From contig CAJGBV010000001.1 of assembly GCA_904501755.1 (NCBI GenBank), positions 62,001 to 126,000 of the forward strand: DNA of 64,000 nt. The letters are read 5' to 3'. A program made the position numbers and the translations under genes. This document shows positions 7,425-15,989 of this stretch, one piece after another. Each line of letters opens with the position of its first letter. Position 1 is the stretch's first letter. A model generated the notes under the pieces. That model searched no databases and had not been told where the DNA came from. It saw only the letters and a program-made list of their open reading frames with translations. Source of the stretch: Clostridiaceae bacterium (lineage in GTDB: Bacteria; Bacillota; Clostridia; Oscillospirales; Acutalibacteraceae).

Positions 7425-8717
7425 TTAATAAGTTATAATTTCCTTACCGCCCATATATGGTCTTAAAGCTTCGGGGATTCTTACACTGTACTTCTCACCG
7501 TCGAACTGAAGATTATTTTCAAGGAAAGCAATAAGCATTCTTGGAGGAGCAACAACGGTATTATTAAGTGTATGAGCAAGATATTTATTTCCATCCTCAC
7601 CCTTAACTCTGATACCAAGTCTTCTTGCCTGTGCATCGCCAAGGTTAGAACAGGAGCAAACCTCAAAATACTTCTGCTGTTTTGGTGACCAAGCCTCAAC
7701 GTCATAAGACTTAACCTTAAGGTCTGCAAGGTCGCCTGAGCAACACTCTAAGGTTCTTACAGGAATATCTAAAGAACGGAAAAGCTCAACCGAATAGCTC
7801 CACATTTTATTAAACCAATCCATACTTTCTTCAGGCTTGCAGATAACTATCATTTCCTGTTTTTCAAACTGATGGATTCTGTATATACCGCGTTCCTCAA
7901 TACCGTGAGCGCCCTTTTCCTTTCTGAAGCAGGGAGAATAGCTGGTAAGAGTGAGAGGAAGCTTTGCTTCATCGGTAATTGTATCAATAAATTTACCAAT
8001 CATAGAATGTTCGCTTGTACCGATAAGATAAAGGTCCTCGCCCTCTATTTTATACATCATAGCATCCATTTCTTCAAAGCTCATAACGCCTGTAACAACA
8101 CCTGAACGAATCATAAAGGGAGGGATACAGTAGGTAAAGCCCTTATCAATCATAAAATCTCTTGCATAAGCTGTAACAGCACTGTGAAGACGGGCAATAT
8201 CACCCATAAGATAATAGAAGCCCTCACCTGCAACCTTACCTGCAGCTTCCTTGTCAATACCATCGAAGAGTGCCATTATATCGGTATGATAAGGAATTTC
8301 AAAATCAACCTTTGTCTGCTCTCCGTACTGCTTAACCTCAACATTTTCGCTGTCGTCCTTACCGATAGGCACACTGTCATCAATAATGTTGGGAATTTTC
8401 ATCATATTTTCTTTAAGGGACGCAGCAAGCTCAGCTTCCTTTTCTTCAAGAAGCTTTAATTCTTCAGCCTGAGCAGTAACAAGCTTTTTCTTTTCCTCAG
8501 CCTCTTCTCTCTTGCCCTGTCCCATTAAGGCACCGATTTCCTTACTTACCTTATTACGAAGGGCACGAAGCTCATTAGCACGGCTGTTGGCGTTACGCTT
8601 TTCTTCATCAAGTCTTAAAACCTCGTCAACAAGTGGTAGCTTATGCTCCTTAAACTTCTTTTTAATGTTTTCCTTTACAAGCTCGGGATTTTCTCTTATA
8701 AATTTAATATCCAGCAT
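7425..8717 (-). CDS. serS: Serine--tRNA ligase
   Basis: Class II synthetase charging tRNA-Ser (and tRNA-Sec if present), 430 residues. The N-terminal 105 residues form the Glu/Lys-rich antiparallel coiled-coil arm that contacts the tRNA long variable arm. Class II motif 2 is seen as FRKEKGAHGIEERGIYRIHQ and motif 3 as NNTVVAPPRMLIAFLE. The start MLDIKFIRENPELV is canonical for SerRS and has a GGAGG site. It is a monocistronic minus-strand gene with its own terminator; no T-box leader was seen in the 55-base gap upstream. Confidence 0.97.
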   Translation of the reverse strand: MLDIKFIRENPELVKENIKKKFKEHKLPLVDEVLRLDEEKRNANSRANELRALRNKVSKEIGALMGQGKREEAEEKKKLVTAQAEELKLLEEKEAELAASLKENMMKIPNIIDDSVPIGKDDSENVEVKQYGEQTKVDFEIPYHTDIMALFDGIDKEAAGKVAGEGFYYLMGDIARLHSAVTAYARDFMIDKGFTYCIPPFMIRSGVVTGVMSFEEMDAMMYKIEGEDLYLIGTSEHSMIGKFIDTITDEAKLPLTLTSYSPCFRKEKGAHGIEERGIYRIHQFEKQEMIVICKPEESMDWFNKMWSYSVELFRSLDIPVRTLECCSGDLADLKVKSYDVEAWSPKQQKYFEVCSCSNLGDAQARRLGIRVKGEDGNKYLAHTLNNTVVAPPRMLIAFLENNLQFDGEKYSVRIPEALRPYMGGKEIITY

Positions 8718-8772
8718 ATTTATATCCTCCAGGTCATTAAATCAGTTACATAAGTATATCACAGTAGTACCT

Positions 8773-9147
8773 TTATTTCAAGGCTGTTTTTACCGCCTTT
8801 TCGGTTCCGTAAATAACAATTTTTCCTTTAATGTCGATTATCCAGCCGTCCTCAAGCTCACTTTTAAGCTGTTTATACATAACCGTCATATCATTATTAT
8901 CGGTAAACTCCACACCGATAACCGATTGTCCCTCATCATTAGTAGCATAAAAACCGCTTATAATACTACCCTTGCCGTTATATGTATATTTTACATCATT
9001 GTTAAGCGAGGTAAGTCGGCTTTCGTCCATATCATTTACTTCATATCCCGCCTTAGTAAGATTTTCCTTAACCGACTGGATATCGCCGCATCCGCAAAGA
9101 CAAAACATCAATAACATACACAGCGCAAAAGCCAGAATTTTTTTCAT
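8773..9147 (-). CDS. Small putative lipoprotein, unknown function
   Basis: Predicted exported lipoprotein of about 124 residues. The ATG at 9147 has a GAGGA site 6 bases upstream; the frame also opens 6 codons earlier without one. The signal peptide MKKILAFALCMLLMFCLCGC ends in an LCGC lipobox. The mature part is short, charged and mixed alpha/beta, with phrases such as LTKAGYEVNDMDESRL and GVEFTDNNDMTVMYKQL. I do not recognise a characterised family. It lies between serS and the divergent rex promoter. Confidence 0.75.
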   Translation of the reverse strand: MKKILAFALCMLLMFCLCGCGDIQSVKENLTKAGYEVNDMDESRLTSLNNDVKYTYNGKGSIISGFYATNDEGQSVIGVEFTDNNDMTVMYKQLKSELEDGWIIDIKGKIVIYGTEKAVKTALK

Positions 9148-9226
9148 ACTGATTCCTCTTTTCAAAAATATATAATAGTATACTATTTTTATACAAATTT
9201 GTCAATGAAACTATCATTATTTTCTG

Positions 9227-9255
9227 TTGACAAAAACGATGTTTTGATACATAAT
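9227..9255 (+). promoter_or_regulatory. Promoter of rex
   Basis: Consensus TTGACA (9227-9232), 17-base spacer, CATAAT (9250-9255). The spacer region contains an inverted repeat caaaa-N6-ttttg (9231-9246), a possible autoregulatory operator, though it does not match the textbook Rex box TTGTTAA-N4-TTAACAA. Confidence 0.65.
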
Positions 9256-9286
9256 AATATAGATAATTATGTTATGGAGGTATATT

Positions 9287-9922
9287 ATGGCTTACCGTTC
9301 AATTTCTCCTTCGGTAATACGCCGACTCCCAAGATATTATAGATTTTTAAAGGACCTTGAAGGTCAAGGAATAACCCGAATTTCTTCTGCCGAGCTTTCT
9401 CGTAAAATGGGACTTACAGCCAGTCAGATTCGTCAAGACCTTAACTGCTTCGGTGGGTTTGGACAGCAAGGCTACGGATATAATGTACAACTGCTTATTG
9501 ACGAAATTGCCAAGATTTTAGGTCTTGACAAGCCTCAAAAATTAATTATTATAGGCATTGGAAATTTAGGTCGTGCACTTGCCACCCATATCCGTTTTGA
9601 TAACAAAGGTTATGAGCTTATCGGTCTGTTTGACCAAAAGGAATCTCTTGTGGGACAAATTGTTCATAATCTCCCCATTCGTTCAATGGATTGCCTTGAT
9701 GAATTCTGCAAAGAAAACAAGCCTACTGCGGCTGTGCTTTGCATCCCAAAAGAATCTGCCGAGGCTATTGCCTATAAGCTTGTAAAGCTCGGTATAAAGG
9801 GCTTTTTGAATTTCAGCCATTATGATTTAGGTCTTGCTTATCCAAATGTTTCGGTTGAAAATGTTCATTTCGGAGACAAATTAATGGTTCTTTCCTATAA
9901 TATGAATAATAAGAATAACTAA
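9287..9922 (+). CDS. rex: Redox-sensing transcriptional repressor Rex
   Basis: Rex senses the NADH/NAD+ ratio and represses fermentation genes when NAD+ is high. The winged-helix DNA-binding region spans about residues 1-80 (RLPRYYRFLKDL, then SRKMGLTASQIRQDLNCFG), and the Rossmann domain shows IIGIGNLGRALA near residue 90. Total length is 211 residues, normal for the family. The ATG at 9287 is fixed by a GGAGG site 6 bases upstream. DUF421 starts 25 bases downstream and may be cotranscribed. Confidence 0.97.
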   Translation: MAYRSISPSVIRRLPRYYRFLKDLEGQGITRISSAELSRKMGLTASQIRQDLNCFGGFGQQGYGYNVQLLIDEIAKILGLDKPQKLIIIGIGNLGRALATHIRFDNKGYELIGLFDQKESLVGQIVHNLPIRSMDCLDEFCKENKPTAAVLCIPKESAEAIAYKLVKLGIKGFLNFSHYDLGLAYPNVSVENVHFGDKLMVLSYNMNNKNN

Positions 9923-9947
9923 ACAAATAATAACTGCGGTGATTTAA

Positions 9948-10622
9948 ATGATTATAACAGTCATAAGAACCGCAGTTGTTTATTTTTTTGTCACCCTTGC
10001 CATAAGGCTTATGGGCAAAAGACAAATTGGTGATATGCAACCAAATGAGCTTGTTATTACCCTGCTTATTTCCGAAATTGCAGCAATTCCCTTGCAGGAC
10101 AATTCTCAGCCTGTTCTTAACGGTATCGTTGCAATTTTTATACTTGTAATTTTAGAAATAATACTTTCGGTTCTTGCTATGAAGTCCATAAAAATCAGAA
10201 AGCTTATGAGCGGCAATTCTGCTGTAGTAATAAAAAACGGTGTAATAGACCAAAAAATGCTTAAAAAGGTAAGACTCACCGTTATCGACCTTATTGAGCT
10301 TTTAAGAGGACAGGGGTATTTTAAAATTGAGGAAATCGCCTTTGCTGTATTAGAGGTCAACGGTAATCTAAGTGTGGTTGAAAAAAGCCAGTTCAGACCT
10401 CTTCAGACGGGTGATTTAAAACACATTAAGGTGGAAAAGGCAACCCTTCCCCTTCCTGTTATAAGCGACGGAAAGATAATATACGAATCCCTCAGCAGTC
10501 TTAACATTACTCTTTCAGAACTTAAAAAAAAGCTATCCCCCCACCTTCCTGAAGATGTTTTTTTAATGACCCTTGACAGAAACGGAGAAAAGGAAGTAAT
10601 TATGAAGGAGAAAGAACGTTGA
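9948..10622 (+). CDS. DUF421 (YetF/YdfR-like) membrane protein
   Basis: Membrane protein of 224 residues with two to three N-terminal helices (about residues 1-80), including RLMGKRQIGDMQPNELVITL, the hallmark of DUF421, then a cytosolic alpha/beta region with VIKNGVIDQKMLKKVRLTV and GYFKIEEIAFAVLEVNG. In Bacillus relatives it is linked to sporulation or membrane stress, but the biochemical role is unknown. It overlaps the next gene by 4 bases, as usual for the DUF421-DUF4363 pair. Confidence 0.9.
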   Translation: MIITVIRTAVVYFFVTLAIRLMGKRQIGDMQPNELVITLLISEIAAIPLQDNSQPVLNGIVAIFILVILEIILSVLAMKSIKIRKLMSGNSAVVIKNGVIDQKMLKKVRLTVIDLIELLRGQGYFKIEEIAFAVLEVNGNLSVVEKSQFRPLQTGDLKHIKVEKATLPLPVISDGKIIYESLSSLNITLSELKKKLSPHLPEDVFLMTLDRNGEKEVIMKEKER

Positions 10623-10981
10623 AACGACTTATTATTGCGGTTGTGTTGATTATTTTTGTAGCAGGGCTTATTCTCACCTCTGTTTATACTATCGACCATT
10701 GCTGTACTTCATTACTGGATACGCTCAGTCTTTGTGAAGAAGAATTCAAGGCAGAAAAAAACACCGCCCCGTCACTTTCCAAATTGCTCAGTCAATGGGA
10801 AAGCTATGAGCCGGTGTTAATGATTTTTGCTAATCATTCTTCCCTTGAAGAAATAGGCTATTCAATCGCAAGGGTACGACTTGGCGACAGTGAAGATTTT
10901 CTAAAGGAATCCGCCGAGCTGAAAGAGAGAATTCACCATTTAAAAATAAGTGAAAAATTTTCACTTAAAACAATCACTTGA
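10619..10981 (+). CDS. DUF4363 family protein
   Basis: Small protein of 120 residues with one N-terminal membrane anchor (about residues 3-25) followed by an extracytoplasmic helical region. The start is a TTG at 10619 that overlaps the DUF421 TGA stop; AAGGAG lies 6 bases upstream, supporting the unusual start. Genes of this family are regularly found directly downstream of DUF421 genes, which is the main basis for the call along with the SLLDTLSLCEEEF and WESYEPVLMIFANHSSLEEI pattern. The function is unknown. Confidence 0.8.
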   Translation: MKRLIIAVVLIIFVAGLILTSVYTIDHCCTSLLDTLSLCEEEFKAEKNTAPSLSKLLSQWESYEPVLMIFANHSSLEEIGYSIARVRLGDSEDFLKESAELKERIHHLKISEKFSLKTIT

Positions 10982-10998
10982 ACTAAGATTATGATTCA

Positions 10999-11032
10999 AA
11001 CACAAGGGGACGCAAATACATCCCCTTGTGTT
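10999..11032. repeat. 12-bp inverted repeat, REP-like (acacaaggggacg core)
   Basis: Perfect arms aacacaagggga and tccccttgtgtt flank a 10-base loop. It lies between convergent DUF4363 and the broken gene at 11081, but neither side has a proper T-run, so it is less convincing as a plain terminator. It shares the acacaaggggacg core with 7202-7214. Confidence 0.6.
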
Positions 11033-11080
11033 CTCTGTCTTATTAGTTCCCTGTCTTAGTATTTACCTAAATTATTGCGA

Positions 11081-12298
11081 TTATCGCCCTGTTCTTACTA
11101 TACGCTTTTCATCAACATAGTCGCCGAAAATTTGTCTTTCTAAACTGATATCTTTATACAATATAGTTTCCACATTTCCACTGCCGTCTACACTGCAAAA
11201 AGCAAATGAATCATTGCTGGATGGCTGCATACCGTATGCACCGAAATATCCTTTATCGCCTATCCAAATTATAGAGGTAAACCCTCTGTCCACGCTGTAT
11301 ATAAGAGGCATGCGCAACTCATCAGACACAGTAAATAACTCTTTCGAAGATAAGTCTAAACGATAAAGCCACCACTTATAACCTTCCTCTGTTTTGAGTT
11401 TGTGCTGTAGCCTTATGTATACGCTATCCTGTTCCTCGCAATAACTGACATCCACATCCCTTAAATCTACCATAGATTTATCTTGAATAAGACAAACACT
11501 AAAAAAATGTTTTGTATTTATATCAAAATAGCTTATGCTTTTATCGTTTTCTGCTAAAGCATTGCCGGAGAAAAAAGCTATGCCGTTTTTACACTCAACT
11601 AATCTATCAATATATGCATTTTGATGCTCGGAAAATTGATAACGCGTTTCATCAAAGGTGTCTAAATTCATACAGCATAAATACTGTGTAGAATCCATAT
11701 CCTGTACATAATAAAGAAAGTTTTCCTTAACCAAATAATTGCTTATTGCAAAATCAAATTTTTCAAGAGTACGGGTTACCATATCAAAAGAAACAAAATA
11801 GTAACGGTTTTAACTTGATGATTCGCCTACTCTCACACTTTCTTTATATCTGAAATACACCTTTGAGCCATATTGGTAAATATTTTCCACATCAAAGTTT
11901 CTTACTCCAAAAAGCTCTGAAAAACCGTCTTTTTCTCTTGCCTTGTTTAAATCTAAAATAGTTATTTTTTCTTTTGATTTTCTGTCTATTGCATACAGGT
12001 CGGCATCGGGTTTCGCAAGAATATAATCATCAGTTATAAGCTTTGTGCCGTCTATACCGACAGCCGTCACTTCCTTTTTTCTTGAAAGCTTACCACTTTC
12101 CGTATCATAACAATATGTTAACTTTCTGTTATGCTTATCAGTGAAATACACCTTACCTTCCTGAGCTCCTATTTCAAAAATTGGAGCCGTTCTTGCAGCA
12201 ACATCAATTCCGTGCCACACAAAAACATTAACAGCAATAACAATAACAAGCATTATGGAAAAGCAAATTATAGCCAGTACTATGTTTTTTCTCTTCAC
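11081..12298 (-). pseudogene. Membrane-anchored protein of unknown function, interrupted by an in-frame TAA
   Basis: Two stretches (12298-11810, 162 codons; 11782-11081, 233 codons) lie in the same frame and are separated only by a TAA stop (11812-11810) and 9 sense codons. Read through the stop, the text continues smoothly as VGESSS-stop-NRYYFVSFDMVTRTLE. The second ATG has no ribosome site. The protein starts at a GTG (GGAG upstream), has one N-terminal membrane anchor (about residues 7-30), then a beta-rich extracytoplasmic region with repeated FTDKHNRKLTYCYD, LYAIDRKSKEK and YYVQDMDSTQYLCCMNLD phrases, suggestive of a beta-propeller-like fold. No characterised family is recognised. It is the last of three co-oriented genes with exported products. 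Confidence 0.7.
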
Positions 12299-12350
12299 TA
12301 AAACAGCACTCCTTTATGTTATAGTCCGTACAGCAAAGCGATATTAATTT

Positions 12351-13211
12351 TTATTCCTTTTTCGATATTTGTGCAATTTTAATAATTGTTTTTCGTTTCC
12401 TAACTGCTATCAACAGGCTGATTAAAAAGGCAATTCCCAATATTGTGCAAACGATTATAACTTCAACAGCATTACTATTTTTTCCAACTTCTTTCTTTGC
12501 ACTTTCATAGTCTAAATCCAAAGATTCCCCATTCTGTTTTATCTGTGAGGTTTGGCTTTTAACAAGCTTTTCAAGATAAGTAATCATGTCATTCAAAGTA
12601 TACATTTTACCGTTTTCCAGACCTGTAACATCAGAATTATTAGAAAAAGGTATAAAAAATTGTTCTCCTTTATATCTTATATACACCACTCTATACACAT
12701 ACAGTTCTTCCATAGAAATAAGTTTTACCACTACGTCTTCATCAGAAATGGTTGTGCCTATGGATTCTATAGCTTTTTCAACCTTTCCAAAATCAATAAC
12801 GAAGTTTTGATTTCCAACATAAGGTTTTACCCACTCCAACTCTTCGTATTTACCATTTTTATTTATAGCAATAACACTATCTCCATCTTCTGTAATAAAC
12901 GTCCAACATTTAAGCTCTTCTAAATAATCATCAAAAAACTCACCCTGCGTTAACTCTTCGTATACATTTTTACAAATATAAGAAAGCTTACATGCCACAA
13001 CAATATCTTTTTCGGGATTTTTGTAGTCGCTGACAATTCCTTCCATTTGAAGATGATCTGCATACATTATCTTTACGGCTTCATTATATTCCTCTTCTTC
13101 ATAAAGGTGTTTGTTTTGTTTATAAGATGAACCTTCAGCAAAGCAGCTTATTCCCATTGTTAGTATTAATGCAACTGTAAGCAATAACACAATCATCTTC
13201 TTCATTTTCAT
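12351..13211 (-). CDS. Secreted protein with C-terminal membrane anchor, unknown function
   Basis: Protein of 286 residues with a signal peptide (about residues 1-25, cleavage after CFA), a charged extracytoplasmic region (about 26-235) and a single C-terminal helix VEVIIVCTILGIAFLISLLI followed by the basic tail RKRKTIIKIAQISKKE. This gives a type I membrane topology with the bulk outside. The start ATG at 13211 has GAGAGGTG upstream. I do not recognise a named domain. It sits between the lectin-protease pseudogene and the broken membrane protein, on the same strand with short gaps, so the three probably form one operon. Confidence 0.8.
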   Translation of the reverse strand: MKMKKMIVLLLTVALILTMGISCFAEGSSYKQNKHLYEEEEYNEAVKIMYADHLQMEGIVSDYKNPEKDIVVACKLSYICKNVYEELTQGEFFDDYLEELKCWTFITEDGDSVIAINKNGKYEELEWVKPYVGNQNFVIDFGKVEKAIESIGTTISDEDVVVKLISMEELYVYRVVYIRYKGEQFFIPFSNNSDVTGLENGKMYTLNDMITYLEKLVKSQTSQIKQNGESLDLDYESAKKEVGKNSNAVEVIIVCTILGIAFLISLLIAVRKRKTIIKIAQISKKE

Positions 13212-13229
13212 AATAACACCTCTCTGTTA

Positions 13230-14838
13230 TCACTGCTTTACACATACAGTCCCTCTGTATGTTCGTCCAATAGATGTAGTATATACTTCAGAATACTTTT
13301 TATTTTTCATAATACCTTGTGCAGGATCGCAATAAATAAAATAATTATCAAACCCCACAGAATTATCACTTAATTGTGTTTTATATCCATAAAATATAAC
13401 CGCATGACCTATATCACTAGTTGAAGATGATGGCGGACCATAAGACATTTCCACGGCATACCCGTTTTCTATTAACCCTTCGATGTCGCCAATAGCCAAT
13501 GGAGCATATGCCTCAAAATCAACACCATTATCACTTACATATTCAGCGCCTGTAGCTATCTCTGCATCAGTTCCTGCTTCATCCTTCAATTCCGTTCCTT
13601 CGTATCCCTTGATAAGTTCTACTACACCATTTTGTGTTCGTATTGCATTACAATTGGAATTCTTACCTAACATTTCAGCACAAGCCGCCCAGCACCAATT
13701 ACTTTTTTCCTGCCTAATAAGAGGGCAGTGCACCGTAATAGAATTATCAACAGTATAGGTTTTAGGACTATTCGAAAGCTGTGTATAAGAACCATCTGCG
13801 CCTATACCATAAGCATAAATTGTATATATTCCGCTATGAAATGTCGAAAAATTCAAATCATAACCAAACCCATGATAACCGTTGCCATAACCCGTATTAT
13901 AAATAGTGCTGTTATATTCATTTGCAGAAACGGTGGTGTTAAGATATGTAATGCCATTTGCTTCCAATAACCTGTATGTTTACATTTATGGGAGAATTGG
14001 GCAAATCAGAACGCCATGCCCAACCACTTATTACATTAGCGTTTACCACATCCAAGCTTCCTGTGGGTGTTGCGGGTTCTGGTTCAGGCTCAGGTGTAGC
14101 GGTTCCAAGATATTCAAATGCCCACTGCTGATTAAGATTAACATCAAAGCTGTTTATATGAACATTTCCCGGGGATGTTGCCGAGGTTCCTGCCTTTGTT
14201 CCGTTTGAGCTATCTCTTGTAGTCAGATACAGCCCTGTATTCGCTTTCATACGTATATGGTAGATGTTATATGTAAGGTAGGTTATTTCAACTCTTTGTG
14301 CGGTATGGTCTACAGGAGTCCATATATCAACATTCTGTCCCGATGCAAGAGCGGCACCGCCGCGTTTTACATCAATAACGCGGTTATTTCCGTTAGAGCT
14401 ACACATAGCATATAGCTTATAGCTGTCTGTAGAAGAATCATATACCACCTTGAATTGTTGTTCATCAGAACCGTCTTTGGTATACTGATATACATTTGTT
14501 CCGTTAGCATCTGTTCCGTAGCATACATTGAGATATTTTCCTGAAAAATAATTTTTGATATTATATATTCCGCCGTCTATAAGTCCTGATGCCTGTGCCA
14601 TAGTACTTACGGGTTCCTCACCGTTTGCCCTCATATGAGCGTGAATTTTTGCAATCGCCTGTGCTTCGGGGCTATCATCAGAAGGCGTTATTTCAACTAT
14701 AGGCGTTGTTATATCTTCAACGTCAGTTATATCGGTTATAACTGATGTTTCTAATGTTTCCGGCAAGCCCAGTGCAACAGCATTTAATGGAATAACCATA
14801 ATGCACACACAAAGTATTATTGATAATAATTTTTTCAT
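13230..14838 (-). pseudogene. Secreted ricin-type lectin plus C39-like cysteine peptidase, frameshifted
   Basis: Two frames form one interrupted gene. The upstream part (14838-13939) has a signal peptide, a ricin-type beta-trefoil region (about residues 85-250, with GGIYNIKNYFSGKYLNV and NQQWAFEYLG), a PEPEPEP linker and the start of a GSLDVVNANVISGWAW domain. That domain continues in another frame from about 13975 (LLEANGITYLN ... YTIYAYGIG ... NSPKTY), followed by a papain/C39-like peptidase with Cys in NWCWAACAEM, His in IGHAVIFYGY and Asp in YCDPAQG. Removing one T near 13975 (giving CAG GTA TTG GAA) would restore the frame. The product would bind glycans at the surface and cleave peptides or proteins. 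GGAGG precedes the ATG. Confidence 0.8.
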
Positions 14839-14951
14839 TTTTTCTTCCTCCGTTATTATTTAAAATATGAAAAATATCTTCTGTTGCCATTGGACTCACC
14901 TCTTTCTGTTTTTTACATATTTATTTTACCAAAAAATCCCTTTACAGTCAA
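14839..14951 (-). promoter_or_regulatory. Promoter and conserved leader of the lectin-peptidase gene
   Basis: Minus strand: TTGACT (14951-14946), 17-base spacer, TAAAAT (14928-14923), then 16 bases later the motif GAAAGAGGTGAGTCCAATGG (14906-14887). The motif contains a good ribosome site (GAGGTGAG) and an ATG at 14890 that would start a small leader ORF overlapping the main gene, whose own GGAGG lies 52 bases further on. The motif is 18/20 identical to 7322-7303, where a -10 box also lies 15 bases before it. Confidence 0.65.
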
Positions 14952-15002
14952 CGAGTGTTACAAAGCTGTAAATCTTTTTAATCCTTTTGTAATCATTAGA
15001 AA

Positions 15003-15038
15003 AAGGCTGTTGTTTTCTTGAGTGAAAACAACAGCCTT
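15003..15038 (-). terminator. Terminator downstream of the TIGR01440 gene
   Basis: Perfect 15-bp stem aaggctgttgttttc / gaaaacaacagcctt with a 6-base loop; the minus strand continues TTTTCTAA. It ends transcription of the 15074-15619 gene before the lectin gene promoter. Confidence 0.88.
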
Positions 15039-15073
15039 AAATACAAAGACAACTTCCCTACAACTATTCACTA

Positions 15074-15619
15074 TTAAAGCAAATCTTCATCATATTTTGC
15101 CCTGATACCGCCGATAAACTTGGGACGGCTTCGGGCGGCAAGAACAGTAGCGTTTCCAATTTTGTTATTCTCAAGACGAACGGGAACAGCTACTTTTTTT
15201 ATGTGCATACCTATCATTGTAAAGCCGATATCAAGGCCTGCCTGAGCAGAAATTTCCTCAACAGCAACAGGTTTCTCAAAGGTATTATAGGCTGCTGTTG
15301 CAAAGCTTCCACCTGCCTTTGGCTGAGGAACTACATTTACTGTTTCCTTTCCTACAACTGCCGAGCTTTCAATAATTATAGCTCTGTTTAAATGCTCGCA
15401 GCACTGAGCCGCCACAAACACGCCTTTTTCCTTTGCAGCGGTATAAATTCCGTCAAAAATAAACTGTGCTGCTTCGGGGGATGAATCGGTTCCTATAGTT
15501 TGTCCCAGTGTTTCGCTCGTAGAACAGCCAACCACAAGAATATCGCCTTTATTAAGCTTTGCTTTTTCTATTATTTCCATAGCCGCATTATAGCTTTGTT
15601 CTTTAAAATGAGTGTACAT
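15074..15619 (-). CDS. TIGR01440 family protein (UPF0340, YwlG-like)
   Basis: Protein of 181 residues in a conserved Firmicutes family of unknown biochemical role. Family hallmarks include GDILVVGCSTSETLGQTIGTDSSPE in the N-terminal third (quoted in part: VVGCSTSETLGQ), CCEHLNRA in the middle, and DIGFTMIGMHIKKVAVPVR toward the end. No signal peptide or membrane segment is present. The ATG at 15619 has GGAGG 7 bases upstream. It is monocistronic, divergent from the pheST T-box leader. Confidence 0.92.
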   Translation of the reverse strand: MYTHFKEQSYNAAMEIIEKAKLNKGDILVVGCSTSETLGQTIGTDSSPEAAQFIFDGIYTAAKEKGVFVAAQCCEHLNRAIIIESSAVVGKETVNVVPQPKAGGSFATAAYNTFEKPVAVEEISAQAGLDIGFTMIGMHIKKVAVPVRLENNKIGNATVLAARSRPKFIGGIRAKYDEDLL

Positions 15620-15685
15620 ATTACCGCCTCCAAATCAGTAGTATATCACAAAAATTATAGTTTTTCAATTTTTTTAACAAAAAGG

Positions 15686-15714
15686 TTGATTTTTTTAAAA
15701 ATCTATGATAATAT
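15686..15714 (+). promoter_or_regulatory. Promoter of the pheST T-box transcript
   Basis: TTGATT (15686-15691), 17-base spacer, TAATAT (15709-15714), about 20 bases before the T-box stem I. Confidence 0.6.
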
Positions 15715-15731
15715 TTTTAAGATAACAAACG

Positions 15732-15975
15732 CATTGACGAAGGAAAGTAGGTAAAACCCGACCTTCACAGAGACCGTATTCAAGGCTGAAAAATACGGAC
15801 TGTCCCTTTACTGAAGTTCCCTTCCGAGCGGCGATGCCGAAATATAAGTAAGTGTCGACGGGGAGAAAACCGTTATATTTTCAAAGAGTGTTGGCTCTAT
15901 GCTAAAATCTGGGTGGTACCGCGGAGAATTTCTCGTCTTCGTCCCTTTTTTGTGGGACGGGGACTATTTTTATTT
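15732..15975 (+). ncRNA. T-box leader (tRNA-Phe sensing) upstream of pheST
   Basis: A classical T-box riboswitch. Stem I begins GACGAAGGAAAGTAGG and closes with CCTTCCGAGC near 15820-15829; a TTC triplet at 15817-15819, on the 3-prime side of stem I, is the likely Phe specifier. The conserved antiterminator sequence TGGGTGGTACCGCGG is at 15910-15924. The competing terminator is cgtccc-tttttt-gtgggacg (about 15939-15960) followed by a T-rich stretch. Uncharged tRNA-Phe should stabilise the antiterminator and switch on pheS and pheT. The pheS ribosome site GGAGG lies just beyond. Confidence 0.93.
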
Positions 15976-15989
15976 TTGGAGGAAGAAAA

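Noticed and set aside
12552..12923. Plus-strand open frame of 123 codons
   Set aside because: It is antisense to the secreted protein gene at 12351-13211 and resembles shadow translation rich in H, I and F.
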